From an uncultured Prevotellaceae bacterium (lineage in GTDB: Bacteria > Bacteroidota > Bacteroidia > Bacteroidales > Muribaculaceae): a stretch of DNA of 59,707 nucleotides. Made by a program: the position numbers and the translations under genes. The notes under the pieces were generated by a model. That model saw nothing but the letters and a program-made list of their open reading frames with translations, made no database searches and was not told the DNA's origin. Below, one piece after another: positions 27,174 to 35,423 of the stretch (positions are counted from its first letter, which is position 1; every line of letters starts with the position of its first letter). Location of the stretch: positions 1-59,707 of the forward strand of contig ONJX01000019.1 of the NCBI GenBank assembly GCA_900318255.1, in the 5' to 3' direction.

Positions 27174-29033
27174 TTACTTAACATACTTCTTGCCGTTCTG
27201 GATGTAGATGCCAGTCTCGGGAACGCTCTTGAGCTCACGGCCCTGGAGGTCGAAGATGCGGTTGTCGGCCTTGTCGCTAGTGATAGTGCTGATACCTACG
27301 TTCTCAGCCTTGGTAACCTTCAGCATAGGAGCCTTAGCCTCATCTATCAACTCGAAGCTGTAAATGCCAGCCTCAGCAATGCGGAAGTTTGCACCGTCCA
27401 CGAGAGAGATGCCAACATTCAGGAGGTCATTGTTGATCAGGAAGTAGCCAACTTGGTTCTCATCAACACCACCATACCAGATCCAGCCACCATCCTCAGC
27501 AGGAGTGATAACCTTGAACTCAGCCTCAGCCTCGAGCTCTACATTCTCAGCCTTGTTGTCAACGAACTCGATCATGCCGTCAACCTGGCTCCAGCCGTTG
27601 AATGTACCAACGAGGTAGTAAACAGGCTCTTCAGGAACTTCGCCAATCTCGGGAGTGAAGAGTACGCTCTCGGTCCAGTCAGTAGTGCGAGCGTCAGCGC
27701 CAACACCCTGAACTTGTACCTCATATACGGTTCCTTCCATCAGGCCTTCGATAGTGTAAGGATTCTCTACGTTCTCGCAAAGAGTCCACTCAGCTGGCTC
27801 TTGAGCGCCAGGAATCTCAACTGCGATGTTGTCAAGGTAGATGCGGAACTGGTCGGTGCAGTCGTAGTGACGGAAGGCGATAACGCCCATGCCCTCATAC
27901 TCGCTCAGGTCGATCTCGAAGCTCTCGGGAGTGGTGCCTGTAGGCTGGATGAACTCAGAAACAGCCACGAACTCGTCGACTGACTCATAGTCGGCAGGTG
28001 CAACGTAAACCATGATCTTGTCGGGATAGCTAGCGCTCTGCTGCCAAGCATCAAACTTGAGAGTGCCACCCATACCTACAGCTGGAGTAAACAGCCAGTT
28101 GTCGGGAGTGAGGCTCTCATAGTTCTCATAGCTAGCAGAGTAGAAGCAAACGTCGTCCTGAGCGTCGCTGCTGTAAGCGAGACCCCAAGTGTTGCCATCG
28201 CCATCGGCGTCATAAACCATGAAGCCCTCATCGAGTTGTGCCTCATAGCCATCCATTGGGAGATCCCAAAGCTTGTTCATCAAAGCGGGATCTACCCAGG
28301 GACGCCAGCGCAGGTTCCAAGTAGCGTTGTTTGCGCCAGGAACCCAAGCTACAGTAGCAGTAGTTCCGTCAACAGAAACTGCGTTAACAGTTACGTCGGT
28401 AGGAATAACTGGAGCTGTTGGGTCGTCGATAACGAGGTCAACCTGGTCGTTCTGGCCACCGAGAGATACTACGAACTCATAAGCGGCACCCGAAGCGAAC
28501 TCAAAGTCGTCGGCACGGCCACCAACTGAACCATTGGTAGAAGCAATCCAAATGCGGTCGCCTGGAGTGGGGTTGGTGATGCACCAGTCATAAACGCCAG
28601 CAGGAATCAGGATGGTAACGCTGTTGTTGATAACGATGTTCTGAGTTGCACATGCACCATCGGCATTCTCAGGAATCTTGTACTCAAACTCGGCATAGGT
28701 AGCCTCGGTGGCGTCGCCACTGGTGGTGAGGGGACCAGTCTCTTGGAAGATGCTGCCATAAGCGATTGCATCCTCATCGAGAAGCATCTGGTAGCCAGAG
28801 CCATCCTGCCAAACGTCGCCGGCAGTCAGTGTAACACTTGCGTAGCCCTCGGGAACGTCGGCCTTGGGAACGGCTGCAAACTTAACAGTCTTAGTGGCCT
28901 TCATGGCGGTAGGAGTCTTGCTAACTACCACATTGGTGGCCTTCTTGTTCTGCTGAACGTAGCTCTTAGTCTCTGCGTTCATGGTCATTGGCAACAGCGC
29001 TGCGGCCAATAACAAAAGGGTAATTTTCTTCAT
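27174..29033 (-). CDS. Secreted T9SS cargo with gingipain/HagA-like adhesin modules
   Basis: 619 residues: signal peptide 1-20; a DUF2436-like domain at about 61-205 (GYQMLLDEDA, EYKIPENAD, YDWCITNPTPGD, RADDFEFASG), known from the adhesin part of P. gingivalis gingipains and HagA; split fibronectin III-like parts; a cleaved-adhesin jelly-roll domain at 262-407 (DADGDGNTWG, SLTPDNWLFTP, IAFRHYDCTDQFRIYLDNI); a YYLVGTFNGW module (472-575) resembling starch-binding domains; and a T9SS type A-like sorting tail from about 585 (FDLQGRELK...GIYIQNGKKYVK). No protease domain is present. It is probably anchored at the cell surface. Promoter at 29134. Confidence 0.8.
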   Translation of the reverse strand: MKKITLLLLAAALLPMTMNAETKSYVQQNKKATNVVVSKTPTAMKATKTVKFAAVPKADVPEGYASVTLTAGDVWQDGSGYQMLLDEDAIAYGSIFQETGPLTTSGDATEATYAEFEYKIPENADGACATQNIVINNSVTILIPAGVYDWCITNPTPGDRIWIASTNGSVGGRADDFEFASGAAYEFVVSLGGQNDQVDLVIDDPTAPVIPTDVTVNAVSVDGTTATVAWVPGANNATWNLRWRPWVDPALMNKLWDLPMDGYEAQLDEGFMVYDADGDGNTWGLAYSSDAQDDVCFYSASYENYESLTPDNWLFTPAVGMGGTLKFDAWQQSASYPDKIMVYVAPADYESVDEFVAVSEFIQPTGTTPESFEIDLSEYEGMGVIAFRHYDCTDQFRIYLDNIAVEIPGAQEPAEWTLCENVENPYTIEGLMEGTVYEVQVQGVGADARTTDWTESVLFTPEIGEVPEEPVYYLVGTFNGWSQVDGMIEFVDNKAENVELEAEAEFKVITPAEDGGWIWYGGVDENQVGYFLINNDLLNVGISLVDGANFRIAEAGIYSFELIDEAKAPMLKVTKAENVGISTITSDKADNRIFDLQGRELKSVPETGIYIQNGKKYVK

Positions 29034-29133
29034 AGAGTCATGAATTAAATTGGTTAATAAAAAAGTTGGATAATTATTTGAGGAAATGTTTCCTTATTTT
29101 CCTTTGCACTTTATCATAAAATTTTATTTTTTG

Positions 29134-29141
29134 CAAAAATA
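29134..29141 (-). promoter_or_regulatory. -7 box of the 619-residue adhesin gene
   Basis: Minus-strand TATTTTTG fits TAnnTTTG, giving a leader of about 95 nt. The rest of 29034-29347 is AT-rich divergent promoter DNA. Confidence 0.5.
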
Positions 29142-29329
29142 AGTAATTTCGGTTATATGTGCAAGAAAAATGGTAATTTTTTTTGAAAAAAATGAATTTT
29201 GACCTTTTTCGTTTTTAAAAAAAGTGGTTTCACATTATTTATATAGAGATATGTATAAAATTTATATACAGATAAGTATAAATGAATATAAATCTGACCT
29301 CGTACATCTGAGAACTCACTTATTTTTCA

Positions 29330-29337
29330 TATCTTTG
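29330..29337 (+). promoter_or_regulatory. -7 box of aroA
   Basis: TATCTTTG fits TAnnTTTG; the ATG at 29348 is only about 4 nt past the expected start point, so the message should be leaderless or nearly so. Confidence 0.65.
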
Positions 29338-29347
29338 CACTCAGGTT

Positions 29348-30571
29348 ATGGATTACAGGCTTGAAATACCGAGTGTGATAGACCGGAGGGTGGAGTTGCC
29401 GCTATCGAAGAGCATAGCTGCCAGGGCGTTGATTATCAGTGCTCTGAGGGATGAGCAGTGTAAGGTGGAAAGTGGAGGGTGCGACGGGCGGTGCGATGAT
29501 ATCGACATCCTGGCGTCGTGTCTAAAGCATGGAGATGGCCACGTGGATGTGGGCGCGGCTGGCACGGCGATGCGTTTTCTCACCGCCTATTTTGCCTGCC
29601 GACCGGGTCACACCGTCACGCTCGACGGCAGTGAGCGCATGCGGCAGCGGCCCATCGGTGTGCTCGTCGATGCTCTGCGGCAGATGGGTGCCAGCATCGA
29701 GTATGTGGATCGTGAGGGCTATCCCCCGCTCAAGATTGCGGGTTGCCCGCTCCATGGCGGCAGCATTGTGATGCGAGGCGACGTGAGCAGCCAGTATGCC
29801 TCGGCAGTGCTCATGGTGTCGCCGCTGGCTGGCGGCATCACGCTCACCCTGGAGGGCGACATCGTGTCGCGTCCTTACATCGACATGACGTTAGCCATGA
29901 TGCGCCACCACGGCATTGAGGCACATTTTGCCTCGCCCACGACTATAGTGGTGCCTGCCGGCCATTATGTGCCAGCACCTATTATAATTGAGGGAGACTG
30001 GAGTGCCGCCAGCTACTGGTTGGCCTTGAAAGCCTTGCTGCCCGAGTCGCGCCTTGTGCTCTCGCCGCTTGCCCAGGATAGCTTGCAGGGCGATCGCGCC
30101 ATAGTGGAGATGATGAAGCCGCTGGGAGTGGAATGTGAGTTTGCCGGTGATGCCTCGGTAGTGCTGCACCGTGCAAGCCTTGACTCGGCGTTGATGCAAG
30201 GCGCTTATGAGCGCGACATGGCCGCGACGCCCGACCTGGTGCCCGCCCTTGTCGTGACGCTGTGCCTGCTGCGCGTGCCGTTCCGTCTCGCTGGGGTGGC
30301 GACGCTGCGCCTCAAGGAGAGCGACCGCCTCGAGGCACTGTGTGTGGAGCTCGCCAAGCTGGGCTACCGCCTTGAGGTGAGCGACAACACCTTGAGCTAC
30401 GACGGCAGTCACGTCCCCGTCACGGGCGAGGTGGCGCTCTGTCCGCACGATGACCACCGCCTGGCGATGGCGCTAAGCCTCGCCGCCACGCGCCACAAGA
30501 TAGTGGTCACCAGTGCCGAGGTGGTGTCAAAGTCCTACCCCCAATGGTGGCAGCAACTCTTAATTTTTTAA
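29348..30571 (+). CDS. aroA: 3-phosphoshikimate 1-carboxyvinyltransferase (EPSP synthase)
   Basis: 407 residues. Family signatures: LPLSKSIAARAL near 18-29, AGTAMRFLTAYFA near 72-84, LKESDRLEAL (residues 321-330) and the C-terminal PHDDHRLAMALSLAA. It condenses shikimate 3-phosphate with phosphoenolpyruvate, the sixth step of the shikimate pathway. It is slightly shorter than many family members (about 430), as is common in Bacteroidales. It stands between two divergent adhesin genes; the inverted module in those genes (see findings) encloses it. Confidence 0.95.
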   Translation: MDYRLEIPSVIDRRVELPLSKSIAARALIISALRDEQCKVESGGCDGRCDDIDILASCLKHGDGHVDVGAAGTAMRFLTAYFACRPGHTVTLDGSERMRQRPIGVLVDALRQMGASIEYVDREGYPPLKIAGCPLHGGSIVMRGDVSSQYASAVLMVSPLAGGITLTLEGDIVSRPYIDMTLAMMRHHGIEAHFASPTTIVVPAGHYVPAPIIIEGDWSAASYWLALKALLPESRLVLSPLAQDSLQGDRAIVEMMKPLGVECEFAGDASVVLHRASLDSALMQGAYERDMAATPDLVPALVVTLCLLRVPFRLAGVATLRLKESDRLEALCVELAKLGYRLEVSDNTLSYDGSHVPVTGEVALCPHDDHRLAMALSLAATRHKIVVTSAEVVSKSYPQWWQQLLIF

Positions 30572-30692
30572 TGCATAATGCTTAGTTAATGCACAATGCT
30601 TAATGCATAATGCACAATGATTTCTAGAAAATCTAGTGGACAAGGCACGCCTTATCCCTACTTAACCCTTAACATTTCACACTTAACACTTA
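30569..30692 (+). repeat. Composite intergenic repeat, full module order
   Basis: ATGCAYA-type 7-bp units (30569-30620), two CTAGA units (30622-30638), palindrome GGACAAGGCACGCCTTATCC (30638-30657), then TTAACAC-type units (30659-30692). It fills the gap between aroA and the next gene and shows all four modules in one place. Confidence 0.8.
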
Positions 30693-30700
30693 AAAAAATC

Positions 30701-31108
30701 GTGCTTCCAGCTTTTTACATATTTCTTGCCATGGTAGTGATAGGGGTGATACTCTACATCCACGACCGGCTTACCAACAAGCCTAGTGACTCACAAGACG
30801 AGATAGTAGTGCCCACTGAGCAAGATGCGTGCAGCGACGACTGCTGTGGTGCCCATGATGTGTGCCCTAGCGAGATGATGCTCAAGCACATCAACGACCC
30901 CGTGGAATACTACGACGACGAGGAGCTCGACGCCTTCAAGGGGCGCGATGCGGGCGACTACAGCGACGATGAGCTGGAGCAGTGGCGCGATGTGCTCTAC
31001 ACCCTGCGGCACGACGAGCTCCTGGCATGGGAGCGCTCCATCAAGAAGCGCGGTATCGTCATGCCCGATGTCATTAAAGAGGAACTTATTTCGATGCACA
31101 ATGCTTAG
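30701..31108 (+). CDS. Small membrane-anchored acidic protein, function unknown
   Basis: About 136 residues from the GTG at 30701. An ATG at 30617 is in frame, but the extra 28 residues are encoded by the composite repeat and are rejected. One N-terminal helix (VVIGVILYIHDRL) is followed by a cysteine cluster (ACSDDCCGAHDVC) and an acidic, helical C-terminal half. The four or five close Cys residues suggest metal binding or disulphides; no family recognised. The last codons (MHNA) lie inside the 3' ATGCAYA array, which supplies the stop codon. Probably co-transcribed with aroA. Confidence 0.6.
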   Translation: MLPAFYIFLAMVVIGVILYIHDRLTNKPSDSQDEIVVPTEQDACSDDCCGAHDVCPSEMMLKHINDPVEYYDDEELDAFKGRDAGDYSDDELEQWRDVLYTLRHDELLAWERSIKKRGIVMPDVIKEELISMHNA

Positions 31109-31219
31109 TTAATGCATAATGCACAATGCATAATGCACAATGCATAATGCACAATGCTTAATTCATAATGCTTAATTCACAATGCTTAGTTAATGCATAA
31201 TGCATAATTCACAATGCAC
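31093..31219. repeat. ATGCAYA 7-bp tandem array
   Basis: About 18 imperfect 7-bp units alternating ATGCATA and ATGCACA, later drifting to ATGCTTA and ATTCAYA. It begins inside the last codons of the preceding gene. The remaining DNA to 31385 is AT-rich with no gene. Confidence 0.85.
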
Positions 31220-31385
31220 CAAAATTCCTGCCGTGCTCCCATCTTATTCTGGTAGTACCCCTCCACTATTGCTTGCGGTAGGGGTCGCCATGCAATATAA
31301 TCTAAAAAAACACGACAAAACCACTACAATCTGAAATTTTTTTGATTTTTTTTGTGATAAATTTTGTTTTTTCGTTTTTGTTTGC

Positions 31386-31393
31386 TAATTTTG
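31386..31393 (+). promoter_or_regulatory. -7 box of the 1165-residue adhesin gene
   Basis: TAATTTTG fits TAnnTTTG; the predicted leader is about 135 nt. Confidence 0.45.
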
Positions 31394-31527
31394 GGGCATC
31401 TAAATGAGAAGATTTTAACTGTTTTCTTGAGAAATTCAGTTGTATTCTATTGACAAAGTGGGATTTGTAATTATTTGCAAATATATTGAGTTTATTTTCT
31501 TCTATTATTAACCAAAACCGTGTTTTT

Positions 31528-34500
31528 ATGAAAAAATTCATTTACTCTTTGGTTCTTTGCGCTCTGGCAGCCCTGCCATCGGTAGCGCAAGAGACCTTGA
31601 CGGTGTATGACGGCGGAGCTACTAATGCTTATGTTCCCGTCTATGGCTTCTATGCCGACGCTTTCAACAAGTGTGAGTTTATCATGCCGGCGGCCGACTT
31701 GAGCGAGCTCGAGGGTGCTACACTCACCAAGATGACATGGTACCTTGCCTCTCCTGCCGAGGCAGTGTGGGGTGGTACTTACCAGGTTTATGTAAAGGAA
31801 GTTTCCGAGACATCCTTTGTTACCGACTTCCTGGGATTAGAGAATGCGACACTCGTTTATGAGGGTCCACTCGATGGCACTGGCCAAACGATTGACATTG
31901 AGTTTGCCAACGATTACACCTATCAGGGTGGCAACCTCTTTGTTGCTGTGTATCAAACTGCAAAGGGCACCTACAAGAGTGCTACCTTTGCCGGTACTGA
32001 GGTTGCAGGTGCTGCCATCAGCAACTACAACTACAGCAGCCTTGAGGGCATCACCAGTGGTACCGCTCGCAACTTCTTGCCAAAGACCACCTTTGAGTTC
32101 GTTCCTGGCAGTGGCGTAGTTTACTACAAGCCAAAGAACGTTCAAGTGACTCCAGGCGTTAACGAGGCCGTTGTTACTTGGGATGCTGGCGCCGACGAGA
32201 CTTCTTGGGCTGTAGAGTACAAGAAGGCTGCCGACGAGGAGTGGACTGCTGCTGGCACAGTAAACGAGAAGACCATCACTCTCGATGCTCTGCAGAATGG
32301 CACACCCTATCAGGTGCGCGTCAAGAGTATCTATGCCGACGGCGAGAGCGGATGGGTCGTTGCCTCGTTTGCTACCCTGGCTTGCGATCCATCAGAGATG
32401 GGCGAGGTGACCTACGTCCTGGGCGACACCTATGGTGACGGCTGGAACGGCAATGGCAAGCTCCAGATCTTCTTGGCTGGCACCGACGTGCTCGTTGGCG
32501 AGATCGTGCTGCCTTATGGCACTGGCAACAACAGCCTTGAGGGCGAGATCATGCTGTGCTACGGTGTGAACTACGACCTCTACTGGGTAGGTGGCACTTA
32601 CACCTATGAGAACAGCTTCACTCTCACCGCTCCCAGCGGCGAGGAGATCTACACCTTCACTGGCACTGGTTCAAGCAGTGGTCCCACTCTGACCCCTGGC
32701 TTGCTCACCACCTTCATGATTAGCCCTGTTACTTGCCCACGCCCAACCGGCGTAATGGTTGAGAACATCACCTACAACGGCGCTACCGTAAGCTGGATTC
32801 CTGGAAATGAGGAGCAAGACCTCTTCGAGGTAATCTATGCTAAGGGCGACTTCGCTGCCGATGCCATCAACATGGCACCCGTTCAGGTTAACGAGCCATT
32901 CATCGCTCTTACCGACCTGGAGGAGAACTCTCACTACAGCGTATATGTTCGCGCCAACTGCGGCGAGGAGAATGGTGTTAGTGCTTGGAGCAAGGTAGCT
33001 ACCTTCGACACTCCACTGCGCTTCGCTCTGCCTGAGAACCTCGTAGTTACCGACATCACTAAGAACAGTGCTGTTGCTAACTGGACTGGCAATGCACCTG
33101 CCTACAACTTCCGCTATCGCGAGAAGACTGGTCTTGACGAGAGCTTCGAGGCCGAGACTGCTCCTGAGGGCTGGAACATCAACAGCTGGGCTGTAATGCC
33201 TATCGCTCAATACAACATGGGTGGCACTCCACTCTTTGCTGCCGATGGCGAGTCGTGCATGGCATCTAAGAGCATGGATGACAGTGGTTCTTCACTCGCA
33301 CCACTTGGTGTTGACAACTGGCTGATTTCTCCAAAGGTTGACCTTGCCGGAACTCTCGAGTTCTACGTTGCCGACCTGGGTGCTAACTACATCGAGAACT
33401 ACGGTGTTTATGTTTCTACTACTGGCACTGCACCTGAGGACTTCACCGCTCTTGAGGACAACATCGCTACTCAAGGCATGATGCCTTCGGTTGCTACTAA
33501 CTGGCAGAAGAAAGAGTTTGACATGAGCGCATTTGAGGGACAGAAGGGCTATGTAGCCATCCGTCACCACGATGCTGCCGGCTACTACCTCTTTGTTGAC
33601 GCCATGAAGATTGCTGGCGAGAACATTGGTGCAGAGTGGATCACTGTTGAGAACACTACCGCTCCTGTAGCTATGGAAGGCCTCACTCCTCTCACTACCT
33701 ATGAGTGCCAAGTACAGGGTGCTTATGAGGAGGGCAACTCACTGTGGACCAACCTCGTGAACTTCACCACCCTTGCCGCCGATGCAATGCCAACAGAGGT
33801 TACTGTTGACAACATCACCGCTACTACTGCCGATGTTAATGTAGTAGGCTCGCAAGACCTCTACAACATTCGCTACCGCACTGCTGGCCAGAGCGATAAC
33901 TACTTCGAGGGCTTCGAGTATGGCCTCGCTAGTGGCGAGTTCCCAGTAGAGAGTGGCTGGACCGCTGTTGACGCTGATGGCGACGGTTACACTTGGTACA
34001 CCTTCACTCCCGACGACAACACTAACCAGTATGTATTTGACGCATCGTGCATGACTTCGGCAAGCTACATGCAGAATGCTCTCACTCCCGATGACTGGTT
34101 GATCAGCCCACAACTGCAGCTTGGCGGCACATTGTCGTTCATGGTTCGTGGTCAGGATCCTAGCTATGCAGCTGAGCACTATGCAGTATATGTATCGGTA
34201 GGCGACCCCACCGACCTCACCTCTTTCGTAGAGCTTCTTCCCGAGGCTGTTTCGACTGGCACTTACCAAGAGATTACTGCCGACCTGAGCGAGTATGAGG
34301 GTCAAGTAGGCTACATCGCCTTCCGTCACTTCAACTGCACCGACATGTTCCGCCTGAACATCGACAACGTGACTATCACCTACGGTGGTGGCGTTGAGCC
34401 AGGCGAGTGGATCACTGTTGAGGGCGTAGAAGTACCTTACACTATCGAGGGTCTTACTCCTGAGACTAAGTATGAGCTCCAAGTTCAGGGTGTGGTTGCC

Positions 34501-35025
34501 GACAAGGCCACTACCGAGTGGACTAAGAGTGTATTCTTCACCACTACTGAGGGTGAGGAAGAGGCTCCTTACTACCTCGTTGGTACATTCAACGGCTGGA
34601 GCCAGGTTGATGGCATGATCGAGTTCGTTGACAACAAGGCCGAGGGCGTAGTTCTCGAGGCAGACGCTGAGTTCAAGGTTATCACTCCTGCTGCCGATGG
34701 TAGCTGGATCTGGTACGGCGGCGTTGACGACAACGAAGTTGGTTACTTCCTGATCAACGAAGACCTCCTGGGCGTTAACATCACTATGTGTGATGGTGCT
34801 AACTTCCGCATCTATGAGGAGGGCACTTACGACTTCGAGCTCGTATATGCTAAGGAAGGTGCCGTTCCTATGCTCAAGGTTACTAAGAACATCACTGGCA
34901 TCGACAACATCGCTGTTGACAGCAAGAGCAACGAGTGGTACAACCTCAATGGTCAGAAGCTCAACGGCAAGCCTGTAGTTCCTGGTATCTACATCAACGG
35001 CAACAAGAAGGTTGTTATCAAATAA
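31528..35025 (+). CDS. Large secreted T9SS cargo with repeated fibronectin III and cleaved-adhesin modules
   Basis: 1165 residues from the ATG at 31528, where a normal signal peptide begins (MKKFIYSLVLCALAALPSVA); an in-frame start 14 codons earlier would spoil it. Order: N-terminal beta domain (about 21-190), fibronectin III (195-280), a DTYGDGWNGNGKL domain (295-400), two further fibronectin III domains, cleaved-adhesin domains around 555-700 and 805-960 (FDASCMTSAS, TPDDWLISP, IAFRHFNCTDMFRLNIDNV), the YYLVGTFNGW module (about 1015-1120), and a T9SS-type tail (NEWYNLNGQKL...GIYINGNKKVVIK). Probably a surface adhesin or binding protein; no catalytic domain seen. Confidence 0.8.
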   Translation: MKKFIYSLVLCALAALPSVAQETLTVYDGGATNAYVPVYGFYADAFNKCEFIMPAADLSELEGATLTKMTWYLASPAEAVWGGTYQVYVKEVSETSFVTDFLGLENATLVYEGPLDGTGQTIDIEFANDYTYQGGNLFVAVYQTAKGTYKSATFAGTEVAGAAISNYNYSSLEGITSGTARNFLPKTTFEFVPGSGVVYYKPKNVQVTPGVNEAVVTWDAGADETSWAVEYKKAADEEWTAAGTVNEKTITLDALQNGTPYQVRVKSIYADGESGWVVASFATLACDPSEMGEVTYVLGDTYGDGWNGNGKLQIFLAGTDVLVGEIVLPYGTGNNSLEGEIMLCYGVNYDLYWVGGTYTYENSFTLTAPSGEEIYTFTGTGSSSGPTLTPGLLTTFMISPVTCPRPTGVMVENITYNGATVSWIPGNEEQDLFEVIYAKGDFAADAINMAPVQVNEPFIALTDLEENSHYSVYVRANCGEENGVSAWSKVATFDTPLRFALPENLVVTDITKNSAVANWTGNAPAYNFRYREKTGLDESFEAETAPEGWNINSWAVMPIAQYNMGGTPLFAADGESCMASKSMDDSGSSLAPLGVDNWLISPKVDLAGTLEFYVADLGANYIENYGVYVSTTGTAPEDFTALEDNIATQGMMPSVATNWQKKEFDMSAFEGQKGYVAIRHHDAAGYYLFVDAMKIAGENIGAEWITVENTTAPVAMEGLTPLTTYECQVQGAYEEGNSLWTNLVNFTTLAADAMPTEVTVDNITATTADVNVVGSQDLYNIRYRTAGQSDNYFEGFEYGLASGEFPVESGWTAVDADGDGYTWYTFTPDDNTNQYVFDASCMTSASYMQNALTPDDWLISPQLQLGGTLSFMVRGQDPSYAAEHYAVYVSVGDPTDLTSFVELLPEAVSTGTYQEITADLSEYEGQVGYIAFRHFNCTDMFRLNIDNVTITYGGGVEPGEWITVEGVEVPYTIEGLTPETKYELQVQGVVADKATTEWTKSVFFTTTEGEEEAPYYLVGTFNGWSQVDGMIEFVDNKAEGVVLEADAEFKVITPAADGSWIWYGGVDDNEVGYFLINEDLLGVNITMCDGANFRIYEEGTYDFELVYAKEGAVPMLKVTKNITGIDNIAVDSKSNEWYNLNGQKLNGKPVVPGIYINGNKKVVIK

Positions 35026-35044
35026 GCTTCTTAACCGTTAACTT

Positions 35045-35081
35045 TAAAAAATGCATCCGCACCCCGCGGGTGCATTTTTTT
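35045..35081 (+). terminator. Intrinsic terminator
   Basis: AAAAAATGCATCCGC / GCGGGTGCATTTTTTT with a 4-5-nt loop. It is part of a 65-nt block (35017-35081) that recurs without change at 37659-37723. Confidence 0.9.
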
Positions 35082-35203
35082 AGTTAATAGTTATGAGTTG
35101 ATAGTTAATAGTTATGAGTTTTTAATTTCCTAGAAATTCTAGAAATTCTAGATACTCTAGACGTTCTAGATACTCTAGACGTTCTAGACATTCTAGATAT
35201 TCT
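35082..35203. repeat. AGTTAAT 7-bp units followed by a CTAGA 9-bp array
   Basis: Five AGTTAAT/AGTTATG-type units (35082-35122), then eight CTAGANNNT units of exactly 9 bp (35129-35203). It directly follows the terminator. Nothing else is seen up to the promoter at 35283. Confidence 0.85.
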
Positions 35204-35282
35204 TGGTGCTTTGTGAGGCTGTTATTTTTCTACGAAAATGGATTTTTTCATTACTAAATTTGGTATTTTGGCGATAAGTCGT

Positions 35283-35290
35283 TATTTTTG
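35283..35290 (+). promoter_or_regulatory. -7 box of the 747-residue adhesin gene
   Basis: TATTTTTG fits TAnnTTTG. The leader would be about 130 nt and includes the hairpin at 35333. Confidence 0.5.
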
Positions 35291-35332
35291 CACTCTGTAA
35301 ACCAAGATTTGTGTATCTGCAAAATGATAAAT

Positions 35333-35397
35333 AGCCACACCATGGGGTTAACGGGTTCTGCCCTTAATGTGGCTGTGAAAAAACACATAGAACCCCT
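35333..35397 (+). promoter_or_regulatory. Leader RNA with alternative hairpins
   Basis: AGCCACA (35333-35339) pairs with TGTGGCT (35368-35374). Inside it GGGTTC (35353-35358) can instead pair with GAACCC downstream (about 35391-35396). The two pairings interlock, so they are alternatives or a pseudoknot. No known riboswitch recognised. Confidence 0.35.
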
Positions 35398-35423
35398 CTT
35401 ACAATTTTAAAACCATTGTGATT

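Noticed and set aside
30617..30700. 28-codon extension of the membrane protein downstream of aroA
   Set aside because: Encoded entirely by CTAGA, palindrome and TTAACAC repeats; the GTG at 30701 directly precedes the membrane helix.
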